Shown here: piece after piece, positions 47,001-57,393 of the stretch | Numbering within the stretch: position 1 is the stretch's first letter | Layout: each line of letters opens with the position of its first letter | Assembly (NCBI GenBank): GCA_020747015.1 | Contig: JAGTJM010000004.1 | Span: 496,001 to 560,000 of the forward strand | Length of the DNA: 64,000 nucleotides | Direction: 5' to 3' | Origin: Pyrenochaeta sp. MPI-SDFR-AT-0127 | Lineage: Eukaryota; Ascomycota; Dothideomycetes; Pleosporales; Cucurbitariaceae | Program-made: the position numbers and the translations under genes | Notes under the pieces: generated by a model | The model's database searches: none | Told to the model about the DNA's origin: nothing | The model's input: only the letters and a program-made list of their open reading frames with translations

Positions 47001-48608
47001 TGCATTGGCACCCACACCAGCTTGCTGTTGGAAAACATTGGCATTGAACAGAGATGTGGCCTGTCTGACAGCAGATTCCACCTCCCGCTTGTTCTTCGCC
47101 GTTCGTCGACGACCACCACCACTCTGGGTGACCTTCTTGGTAGCTGTTTTCGTTTTGGGTGCTTTTTTAGGCTTGGATTGTGGTCTTTTGTCGCGGCCAG
47201 AGGGACCGGGAAGATGCGAGTTGTCACCTGTAGGTTGTACCTTCCTTTTCTTTCTGGGTAAATCACCATCTGCTTCCAAGGCAACACGCATGCTTTGAAA
47301 TTCTGCATCCTGCATCGAAACATGCTTTATCTGATTGCGCGGTTCTTGACGCTTGCGTGAACCGCCGATGTGATCGTCGGACGCATTGTCCGATGCATCG
47401 TCAGACTCATTTTCCGACTCATCGTTTGCCGTACGATAGATTTCTGGAAACAAATTTGGTTCACCATCCTCGTTTTCTAGTGACTTCTCAATGTCACGGC
47501 GACGCTTCTTTTTCCTTGCGTCTTCTGCTCCTTGTATCTTCATCCATTCAATATCATGTCTGAACGAAAGTTTACCGTTGTTCTTCTTTTTGAGATCTTC
47601 ATAGTGACGCTTTTGCTTCTGAAATTCCATGACGGCTTTTTGGTCTGCCTGTTCGTCTTCATCGACTGTCGGTGTACCTGCAAATGACGAGGACCTTGGC
47701 AACATGCCCCCAGGATACGTCTCATTTCCCAAGGGAGCGTGGAACGGAGAAAATGCTATTTCTCGACTAGCAGCTTTCTTTCGATCTTGAACTTGCTTCT
47801 GCTTGTTACGGATCCTAGCACCAATCGAAAGCGGCGCAAGTTTGCGAGATGGGTTCGAAAGACGAGCAGAAGATATCATGTTTGCGAAGCTTTCTCGCCG
47901 TGGAGCTACCGGCGGAGAAGGAGACTTATCCTCGGAAACGAATAGTGTTGAGGCATCCTCATAAGGGCGATTTGAGTAATTCATCTCGCTATCGCCTTGT
48001 TCAGCATATGCAGTGCCGAAATTCGAGTTACCCTGCATATTTCTTGAGGTGATGTTGGGATCCTCCTCCTGCTGCTCGTCTGATGCATGCTGTTGGAAGT
48101 CGCCTTGATCATTGAATACATCAGACCTGTCAGTGTTCTGTGATTCATGGATTCCGTAGATATTAGTGTGAATGTCCTCATGCTGGGCATACTGTATATC
48201 ATCCAAGACGGCTTCTCCGTGCTCTTGATACTCAAAGCCATCGCCTTTGATAGCCTCATTTATAGTTTCTAGTTCAGAGACGGTTTCATGCTCAACAGAC
48301 TCATCCATTTCTTCTTGTTGAGTCTCCTGGCTTTGGGCCATGTCATCATTACCGAGACTCTCCTGGCTCGTATCCTCTTCCCCGTCGTTGGGTTTTGCAT
48401 CGAGTGAAGTCTCTTCACGTTCATCTTGATAGTCTTGCGACATGATCTCTTCGCCGTCATCCTGGTTCTTATGGTTAGGCTTATACTTCTGACTGTTTGA
48501 GCAATCGCGAACCGAAATTTCGTCGTCGTCATGTCTAGTAATGGGGTCATTGCTGGGAGGATTCAGCCCTGGAGAAGGGGGTTGTGTGCCGATCATGTCG
48601 TCGTCCAT
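44100..48608 (-). CDS. SNF2-family helicase with RING finger (Rad5/Rad16/Uls1 type)
   Basis: DNA-dependent ATPase and likely ubiquitin ligase in repair or chromatin. Seven exons, 46688-48608, 45841-46639, 44927-45790, 44823-44874, 44579-44681, 44297-44528 and 44100-44244, join in frame to 1371 residues. The N-terminal 500 residues are acidic and low-complexity (Asp/Glu/Gln-rich), then basic. Walker A LADQMGLGKTLMMLG (about 630) is split by the first intron. The DEAQ box is at about 760, then ALSGTPILN. A C3HC4 RING lies between the two helicase lobes (CSHCRAQP ... CRHLICEEC ... CQTC, about 1060-1105), the hallmark of the Rad5/Rad16 group. Lobe 2 has IIVYTQFLAMIRIL, LRCGGLGLNLTMAS and FRIGQKEE. 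Member identity within the group is not settled. A 52-nt exon (44823-44874) is needed to complete lobe 2. Confidence 0.9.
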
Positions 48609-49691
48609 ATCGGTCTGGTCAATGTTAGCTTACGCCTAAGACACAGCATGGATACATTTACAGTCTCAGCTGAAGTTAAGTCTTGATCGATGGCCTGTGT
48701 GCGTATCGTTTCAGCTGTGCTGAGGTAAATGAAGGATCAATACTTGAGCTATTACTGCAATCCGACAGTTCGAGTACTTAGAGATGGTCGTTAAACACGA
48801 GCTGTAGCTAAGAGTGTCAATACAGTCCGCATATGTGGAATTGTTGTCGTAGCAGGCGAGCAAGTTTCCGCAGGGCAGCCACTATATGGAGACGAAGTAA
48901 TGACTTGATGAAGTGTAAACGAGCCGAATAGTGTTCGAGGTAGACTTGGGGTTTAATGTTCTGTTAAAGTTGCAATTACTTTGTGAATTGTATGAAGCGT
49001 GGTGGAAGAAGCATGGAGTAGCAGTGGTGAGTAGGCTTTATATACCCATCTGGGTCGACGAAAGCTAGCACGAAGGTGAGAGAAGCATGATTCAAGAAGA
49101 CTTGCCCAATTACAAGGACTGCAGAAGGGTAGGTGATAATCGAGGTGATGGAAAGCTGCGTAAGAGTGAGTAAATCGAGGCTACTATAGAAAGCAAGAAC
49201 AGTGAGGCGCTCCTAGTTCATCACTATTATTTCACTTTATATAATTACGAAAAAAATATAATGGGTGCAGATCTTCGCTATGTTTGAGACTGCGAATCGC
49301 CTTAGCAGGTGTTGTTGGGATGGTGAAGTTTTGTTCATAGCACAAAGTGAGATGTCAAGTCTACCGAATTCAGGTAGGAGCATTACAGCCACAGTAAGAA
49401 TCATTCTAATCATACCTCACGCTCACGATGCACGAAAACAACTCACTTATTTCCAAAACACCCAATACATAGGCACAGAATACAAGGGTCATAAGTAGTT
49501 ATGTTGAGGCAATATATATGAAGTACAATCTTGGGTATCTGCGATGAACACAAAGGAGATAAAGAAAAATGAGGCTAGATCTAGCGCCACCATTATTGGC
49601 GCGTTACAATATAAACAAAAATTCTCATGTCACCCGAAAGAGAGGCCGTGGAACAATCTCGTTAATGGCTGCCGTGTATGTACATTCTGCT
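48609..49691. other. Intergenic region
   Basis: About 1.1 kb upstream of the SNF2 gene and downstream of the exchanger gene. It is AT-rich, especially around 49220-49260, and no gene is recognised. Confidence 0.45.
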
Positions 49692-51590
49692 CTAACACTG
49701 TTTATCTTCAATGTTGGGATAGAACCAAGCAGCGAGCGCAATGATGATGTAACTTGCCATGAGCAATATTCCCTCGAGCCAATCTATACAGAATTAGTAA
49801 TGATTCAAAGCCAAGGTCAATAGATGTGGACTTACGAGACTTGCCGTCCTGAATAAGATAATTAACGAGCAGCACGGATACAAATAGTGTGGCAATCTGG
49901 AAGGTATCGAAGTATAGTGTCATGCAGTCCTTGCCCAAGATCCAGCCGAGAATGACAATCAGCGGAAAGACGAGGAGGGCAATCTGCATGCTTGAACCGA
50001 CCGCCACACCAATAGACAGGTCCATCTTGTCCTTGATAGCGACGGTGACTGCAGTAGCGTGCTCGGCGGCGTTTCCGACTATTGGAAGCAGAATGAGACC
50101 AACAAAGGTCGTGGAGACACCACCAGTTTCCGTGAGACCATCAATACTTGAAACCATGAACTCGGAGCAGAATGCGACAAGGGTGGTGGAGATAGCGAGC
50201 GTAATAAGGGCGCCGATGACGGAGAGTGAAGGAGTTTCAAATTCCTCTTCTTCCTCCTCGTCCTCGTCGGGGTTCTTGAATAGCGTCTTTGCATTGACGC
50301 CGCCTCCAGATGCTGCGGCAGTTCCAGCACCTATCGCTGCAACACCTCGATTTGCAGCACCTTCCTCAACCTTGCGAGACTTGCGCTTAGGGGTCTTTTG
50401 ACTAGGAGCGTTGTACATGGTTGCATGGGTCTTGAGTTGAAAGCCCAAATAGCAGGCGTATACAACAAGCAGGATGACGGCAGTTCCTCGAGACTGATTT
50501 ACGTTAGTCAAGTCTGATGGACGAACAGACGGGTGCTTACCAATTCCTGATTCTTCACCGCGTCACCTTCCACAATATCATCTTCGGCAATCATATTGTG
50601 GAACACTGTTGGGATGATGAGTGACGCAATGCAAAGAGCGAGCAAAGATGCTGCTGTTTGCGCGACTGTGACGTTGAAGAATTGTTCTAGGCGGTTGATA
50701 CCACCGAGAAAGAAAGACATGCCCAGGACGAGAAGCAGATTTGACAGCATACTGCCGATGAGCGACGTCTTGACAATAGTAATCTCATCCTTGATCAGAG
50801 CTTGAACGGAGACGATCAATTCAACAGCGTTTCCGAAGGTTGCGTTCAAGAGCCCGCCTAGCGTCTCACCAACCCGAATAGCCAGCTCTTCAGTTGCACT
50901 ACTCAACATAGCTGCGAGTGGAATGATGGCGACGAAATTGATGATAAAGACCGGGACTGGTTTTAGACGGGCGTAGTAGACTGCGAATCCAACGGGTACC
51001 ATAATTAGCAGGACGTTGATCCATGCTCCAAAAAGGACGAAGCGAATCTGTGCGCCAACTGGAATCTTCTTCTTAAAAGCCTTCTTCTTCCTTTCTTCTA
51101 GCGACAGTTGCTCAGACTCTACACGGTCCAGCTCCTCGCCTTCTTCTCCGTCGTGATCTTTCCGAAAGATACCCTTGAACTTGGCTCGCTTCGTTATACC
51201 ATTGCTATCTTGGCGAGTTGATCCCACAACCGTGCTGTCACCGGAATCTTTGACTGCTCCATTGGTCTCAGGCACTTCATTCTTCTCCTCTGGAATTGCT
51301 CTTGAAGTACCCACAAAAGTTGAAGAAGTAGTAGTGGGTTCAGTATTATGATGGCTGGGGAGTCCGAATTCCTTCTCTACCTCTCTACTCTCTAGGCCTC
51401 TTCGCTCTTCGATAGCCGACGTAGCATGGTTTTCGGAGCGAGTTGACCGTGTGCGATATACCGGATTCTCTAGATCTCCTTGCGAATCCCTGGATCGTGT
51501 TCGAGCGAACGGGTTGTAGTTCACGGCGCCATCGCTGCCACTTTGGGACGCATAGCGATGTGCCTGGCGTCGTACGGTATCTAAATTCAT
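49692..51590 (-). CDS. VCX1: Vacuolar-type Ca2+/H+ exchanger (CAX/Vcx1 family)
   Basis: Moves Ca2+ into the vacuole in exchange for protons. Exons 50541-51590, 49836-50493 and 49692-49783 (introns 47 and 52 bp) give 599 residues. The two CAX signature helices are clear: GGLLNATFGNAVELIVSV in the first half and LPIVGNAAEHATAV in the second. They are separated by an acidic stretch (DEDEEEEEE), as in the family, and about eleven hydrophobic segments are present. The first 190 residues are a hydrophilic Ser/Glu/Arg-rich cytosolic extension. An alternative 5' end is possible: ATGC followed by GTAAGT (near 51685) could splice to the TTTAG before 51587 in the same frame, replacing the first residues. 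Confidence 0.92.
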
Positions 51591-53078
51591 CGATGCAAAT
51601 TAGTTCATGTTGCGAGAGAAGGAGGTTTTGAATTAAAAATGGGACAAACATGCAGCGATGGATCGGAAATGGAGCTCCACTTACGCATGGGTCTGGATTG
51701 CGCGGCAACTGCGCCGACTCGTAAATCCTGGTAGGCGAAGGTTGGAAAATGTCGAAGGAGTGCTGGTAGCACAAAGAGAAGAAGATGATGATGCCTGGAA
51801 GAAGTGCCTTGCAGACCAATGTGTTCGAGAAAGGGAGGACGGGCGAGCTTGGGTAATTAACCAAACCTGCTTGTTGACACGGAGACAGCGCACGCAGCTA
51901 TTACAGCGCGAAGTGGCTGATACGGCCGAAATGCACGAATGAGCAGTGCGCGTCGAGCTCTCAGCCACAGCGCAATCTTTCAGACGGGGGTAAGGTAATG
52001 AAGATGATCGAGGCGGAGTCGCATAGCGCAGGCGACGTACGTGGTTTAAACACAAATCAACACGGATCGGAGTCAATGATGCGCAACTCTAATTTGCTTC
52101 CTCGGGCGACGATCTGATATGCGAAGCTCACACGTCACCATGTCAAGCCTTCCAAGAGATGGCTTGACTGGGCTTGGAGCAGGGAAACTGGGCCTGGGCA
52201 ATGACGGCACGCCTTGGATTCGACGCGGCGGAAACGCTTAATTGGCCGTCACCTGGGACGGGCTGCATTTGTGAGACAGGGCACCACCGTCCAATCTGGG
52301 GAAGTAGACCGGCATTTCCCAGAGGATTTCCTTGCTTTCGGTTCGCTACAAGGTGACATCTACGGTGCGCTTAGTCCTCGGCTCCGGCCGTTCAGCGATG
52401 TTCTGCACTGGTCGCGTCCGGCGAGTACGTACGCTCAGCTCATGCGGTTCGCACCGCAAGCCTCTCAGTATCCACATAGGAGGCTTTCTCATTAAGCTCC
52501 TGTCGGACAAACTTGCCCACGCATCTCCATTGCTGGAAAGGAATATTGCGCTCCGTGAAGACGACATGACTTATAGATTACAAGGAAGATGCCCAATCCG
52601 GCAGGAAATACAAAGGTGTGGATTGCGGCGGGCACGCTATGAAAGATATCCCGGGGCATTTCGCCCATATTTCCGTGCACTAGAGCCATGCTTGATCACG
52701 TTGCTATAGTTGGCAGTTTGGCTTGACCTCCTGCAAGGCACTCAGTTCTAGGCTTTCCACAATGCACATATCCCTGCAGCACGAAGCCACCTGCATCGAC
52801 TCACCCGATGACGTGTGGCCGCATACGGCGCCCATTTACATATTCAAGAGCGTTGGATCGCGCTGCAGACATTCAAACTTGTTCAAGAGGGCAATTCAAT
52901 CCAATGATATGAAGATACAGTAAAAGTGCCAGACGATATCAGTCAAAATACACGCAATGCCATCATGCCGTAAAGCGCCGCCCAACTAATACATAGTGAG
53001 CCTGTCTCCAACGTCCCGAATACGCCGAATACCAGACTCAGTCATTACCTCTCCACCTTATGTCCATATACATGGTTC
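51591..53078. other. Gene-free stretch
   Basis: About 1.5 kb. The first part is the likely 5' leader and promoter of the exchanger gene. The rest contains only short overlapping frames on both strands. Confidence 0.45.
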
Positions 53079-53683
53079 TTACGGGTTCTGCACCTTGTGG
53101 TCACCCTTGATGACATCGGCATAAGTGGGTGGAGGGCCTTCATGCTGGCTCGATGAGCCTTCACCCGCGTGTTGACCTTGTGGAGCAGGAGGCGCACTGC
53201 CGTTCGATACCTGGTCACCATTCTTGGGCTTGTTCTGGTTCACGATACCACTTTGCTGCCCAGGAAACTGCCCGTTCGAGGGCTGGCTTCCTACAGTGCC
53301 ATAATTGGTTTGTGCGCCCCTGCCAGCCGGCTGCTCATGCGTGATAACATAGTATGTCGTGCGTCCCTCACCTCCGTGAGAGCGCTCGCCATCGGGCACT
53401 TGGTTGTATGCATCGTATGGATCTGGGTTTTGCAGGATGATGTACCAAGCGTGGAGGAGGCCGGGAAGGAAGCCGAGACAGCAGAGCGCAATATTGATGA
53501 GGGAGTCTGCGCTGCAGAGTCCTTTCTTGACCCATACACCAATGGGTGGGCTATAACCGTATTAGCTTTTGCCGCTGCCGAAGCAAGGAGGGCATAGACG
53601 TCGGTGCCTAGAGCTCCGCGGGGGTAAGCGGAGACTTACAAGAGGACGCTGAGGAGCATCAAGAAGCAGTCGGTGCCGCACAT
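53079..53683 (-). CDS. Pmp3-family (UPF0057) small membrane protein with long C-terminal tail
   Basis: Pmp3-like proteolipids are two-helix plasma-membrane proteins that affect membrane potential and salt tolerance. Exons 53640-53683 and 53079-53550 (89-bp intron) join to 171 residues. The N-terminal 55 residues carry the family pattern: LLSVLFPPIGVWVKKG, then LINIALCCLGFLPGLLHAWYII. The second exon adds about 110 residues rich in Gly/Gln/Asn/Pro that yeast Pmp3 lacks, ending near a PPTYAD motif that resembles a PPxY ligase-binding site. Fungi commonly have several such long-tailed paralogues. Confidence 0.88.
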
Positions 53684-53943
53684 GATGGCAGTTGTGTATA
53701 CTGCTGGAAACTGGCGTGTGATGGAAGTGACTGTAGATGTTGTGATGCGGAGGATATGGTGGTGTTGAAGTGTCGCCTGAGCGCAGCATGAAGGTCACTG
53801 GGTCTTGGTAACGCGTCATAAGCCGTGGCTGGGAGTGTGGCGCAACCGCGGAACGAGGATATCCACACAAACCAGTGCAAAACAATCCAGAGAATGCGCC
53901 AGAAAACTTAGGATGAACTGAATTCTTGTCGAATAGCTTTTAT

Positions 53944-55273
53944 CTACTCTTTGCCACCAAGGTATCTGTAAATAACAGAAAAGTCCTTTCCCTTGCAGTT
54001 TTCGTCCTTCTCCGCTGCGTCATAGACTGCCCTCGCAGATTCTCCCAACGCAAGCTTCACATTGGCTTCCGCAGCAGCCTTGAGAGCGAGCTTCAGGTCC
54101 TTATTGGCGAGAGCAATTCCAAACCCTCCCTCATATCCTCTGCTTGCAGGTGCGCCCTCAATGACTCCAGGCACAGGGTTGTTGACTTCACTTGGCCAGC
54201 ATTTGCCAGTGGCAGTATTGATCATTCCTGCGAGAGCCTTTGGATCAAGACCCCACTTGATGCCCATACTCATGGCCTCTGCAGTGGCGACATTGTTGAG
54301 TGCCAGTAGATAATTGTTTGCAAGCTTGCCCTTGAGACCTGCGCCCTGTTCTCCAAGATGCAGCACTCTTCGACCCATCAATGACAACACTTTGGTAGCT
54401 CGCTCAACAGCCTCATGCGGTGCGCCAATCATAAAGGTAAGTGTGCCTGCTTGGGCGCCAACAACACCACCAGACATGGGAGCATCAATGAACTTTCCTT
54501 GCCCAGTAGAGTGCGCAATGTCTGCCACAGCGCCTGAAGTCATTGGATCGATAGTAGAGCAATCAATAAACAATCGCTCTGTATGGACAGAACTGTCAGT
54601 CAACAAAGTAGCGGGCTCGAGCATTTCTTTGTACACGCCCTTGACGTGCTGAGGCTCCGGTAACGAAGTAACGATGGTTTCCTGCATCATGTCAGTCAAG
54701 TGCGCCCACAAGGTCGACAATAACAGCATAGACGAATGAATGGCATCAGAGGATTGGCTATAAATTTGGTGTAATCAGAAAAAGGGTCACAAGTGACCCC
54801 CAACTTAGATCATGGATAGAACAATTCAATCATCATGTAGGAAGCAGGAATGTAAATCATGCAAACTTACCGCTTTCTCGGCAACCTCTCGAACATTCTC
54901 TGCAACCCGCACGCCTTGCGGGTGCTCCTCAAGGAACTTCTTAGTAGCAGCGGTATTGACATCGTGCACAAACAATGTGTCTTCTGCTGGAATTTTGGCC
55001 CTAAGGTTCTTCGCCATGGGATATCCTGTCCTCAACGTTAGCATAGCGCGCAGTCATGTGAGCAGAGACGACTAACCCATCCGTCCCAAGCCTATAAAGC
55101 CCCATGTGGCTTGCAAGTTCTGGGAGCTTGAGAAACACCTTCGCGAGCTCTGGTGTGTCGAGACCGGCGATATCCTTCTCAGAGGGGAAGTTATTGCTGA
55201 TATCGTCCGCATCTTGTGAATTTCGAGAGTGTGAGTTGAGAACTCTAAGTACCAGAGGTAGGAATCGAGCCAT
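53944..55273 (-). CDS. 3-hydroxyisobutyrate dehydrogenase, mitochondrial
   Basis: NAD-dependent oxidation of 3-hydroxyisobutyrate in valine breakdown. The conserved exons are 55077-55149, 54871-55025 and 53944-54681. A first exon of 21 nt (55253-55273, MARFLPL) spliced to 55149 gives the N-terminus SSRRCFSSSQNLQATW, a plausible mitochondrial presequence, followed by GFIGLGRMGYPMAKNL, the NAD-binding Rossmann start. A donor nine bases further in is also possible. Later motifs are FIDCSTIDP, DAPMSGGVVGAQAGTL and GKLANNYLLA with the catalytic Lys. Total length is 328 residues, typical for the family. The first exon is the uncertain part; the rest is firm. Confidence 0.87.
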
Positions 55274-55984
55274 GCTGCGGGACGCGGTTGGAAACGGTCT
55301 CCGCACTCTTGGTTCGGCTTCGGTCAGCCGAGGTCACCGTACATCGAAACATCAGCGTTAAAAGCAACGCTTCCGCTGGCCCTGCCGCACAGAGCGAGCT
55401 TTGAAGGCATCTTGAGATACATGCCAGTGTCGGGACGCCGGGATCGATCTACCGTGTTTTCCTGATGGGGTAGGATACTGAAGACGGTTGCTGAAGAGCC
55501 GCGCAGATTTTCTGTCTGCCGGGAAAAGTATTTCCGGCCGAAGCGAACCTAGTCCTGATTCGGACCCCCCAATTGTGCAATGCATGGTTGGATTGTGCAA
55601 CCATAAAGCACGCTTTGCTTCTCAATTCTTCTTCTACAGCAGTCCACAGATTAGCATTTTCTATAATAATGGTCTATCTCAGTATTGACTTCGACCTATA
55701 CTCTAATCAGACTTTGAAGCACATAGATTCATCAATTTGAATGTGATTATGAGGTCTTGTAAAAGATCTTATTTGAGAGCATGACAAGCAGAATTTGGAC
55801 AACCAAAAAAGCACAATTAGGCACTTGCAACCCGACATGGTATTTTCACAAATTCTGAACTCCTGATGCACCGAGGTTGATAGTGAGACGCTGATGTAAT
55901 ATCGCTGGGTATCTTGATGAACACAATGTAGATGGCCTTATATGCTATGAAAGCTCGAACTTCGACCTGCTTCAAACCCCTTTC
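55274..55984. other. Intergenic region
   Basis: About 710 bp between the dehydrogenase promoter and the 3' end of the Rpc5 gene. No gene recognised. Confidence 0.45.
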
Positions 55985-57177
55985 CTAACTCACGTGTTGC
56001 TCTCCGCCATCGTCTTCTTCTTCTGAAGTATCTGATATCTCAACTAGATCGTCAGCGCCGCGCCGGGATGTCGTTTTCTTCTTGCCTCCTTTATTACTAG
56101 AAGGAGCACTAATCGCATCGAGAAATTGATTGTTATTCAGGTTGGAGTGGAGCTTTGGAGCAGCGGACGTTTCGGGAAGGAAGAGGCGATCAGTGTAAGT
56201 ATCGAAGGCTGCGTCGGCCTATAGGATAAGGTTAGCGCGACTCGTAAGGAACTATAGGATGACCATACATTTTCGTCGAAGTACTGTAACTTATTCCATG
56301 TCTCCTGGTTGGTAGACTTCATGAAGGCCTGTGTCATCTCTGCTGCCGTATCACCGCCAGTCTTCTTGACCGTTGGCAAGAATGCCTTGGGTTCAGCAGG
56401 CTTTGCGCCTTCTTGCGATTCCTTCTCCCGGCGCCGGTTCACAGCCTCTAGCTGAGCTGAGGCATCGATATGATGGAATTGTGTGCGAAGCTGAACAAGG
56501 CCATTGAGTCGTGTGAGGTGTAATTGGTCTGTTACATGTGAGAACTGACTGGACAGTCTTCATACCATACTTCATGCTTACCGTCCCGAAATGTTCCCAG
56601 CATGTAGCTAGGTCCTTTACCGTCGTCGTTCATAATCTGTCCGCCAAATGTCTGCATATTGAGAACATGTCCCTTCTCATTCGCATCCTCAAAGTGAGTC
56701 ACGTACTCTTCAAAGTTGTCATCGTCCTCGGTCGCAATGGGTGCTGCCGGTGCTCCATCGCTAGCACCAGGTCGATTTGTGGATCGAGGCATGGTCCGCT
56801 CGAACCCGGACGCAATACCGAAGGCTTTCTGGCCAAAACCTTTCGTCTTGCGCATGGACTCGCCCCATCTCACACCTGCAGGGCGGTTGTAATTCTGGCT
56901 AATGTCGATTGGGACGTCAACCTCAATGAAGCCCGATTCTTTTTTTATGCGCAATTCAGAAGGCTGGCTCTCCGTAGCTTTGGTAAAGGGTTGGTCAGGG
57001 GGGCGGTTCAGGTACTGCAGCACGTAGAGTTGTTGCTCCATCTCGGGAGTGATATAGACATCGTACTCAGCGACAACTGGGTCGTCGTCTTCTACATCCA
57101 TTGCTGCTGGATTAGTCATACTAATTAGCATTCGAGATAGAAAAAATATGTTGATCAAAGCTGGTCTTACGCGCCAT
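55985..57177 (-). CDS. RPC37: RNA polymerase III subunit Rpc5 (Rpc37)
   Basis: Subunit of the Pol III TFIIF-like subcomplex needed for termination and reinitiation. Exons 57171-57177, 56582-57106, 56269-56528 and 55985-56218 give 341 residues. The conserved block AEYDVYITPEMEQQLYVLQYLNRP is at residues about 13-36, then IDISQNYNRPAGVRWG. The middle has EEYVTHFEDANEKGHVLN and YMLGTFRDDQLHLTRLNGLVQLR across an intron. The C-terminus is acidic and Ser-rich. The first coding exon is only 7 nt (ATGGCGC), giving MAPAMDVEDDD after splicing to CCAG at 57107-57110. Without it, translation could begin at an ATG at 57118 or 57100. It is divergent from DDB1, with 216 bp between start codons. Confidence 0.85.
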
Positions 57178-57393
57178 GTTTGTTGAGTGTGGAAGAGGCT
57201 GCAAGGTAATTGTAACTCGGCTCCAAAAAAGTTCCAGAAGTTCAGTCCGCCCCGCAACGCGAACTCGCGTGCATTAGGGCCCGTGCAGCCATGACGGAAT
57301 ACATCCGAGAAGTCCAGCCCTCTGACAGTCACTCGGTGTTGATCTCTTTTGCATGTATTCGTGAAGCTGTATATTGCTTCAGACATCATACTC
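57178..57393. promoter_or_regulatory. Shared divergent promoter RPC37 / DDB1
   Basis: Only 216 bp separate the two start codons, so both promoters and leaders must lie here. No specific element is assigned. Confidence 0.55.

Noticed and set aside
49889..50401. 170-codon plus-strand frame
   Set aside because: Antisense to the conserved second half of the Ca2+/H+ exchanger.
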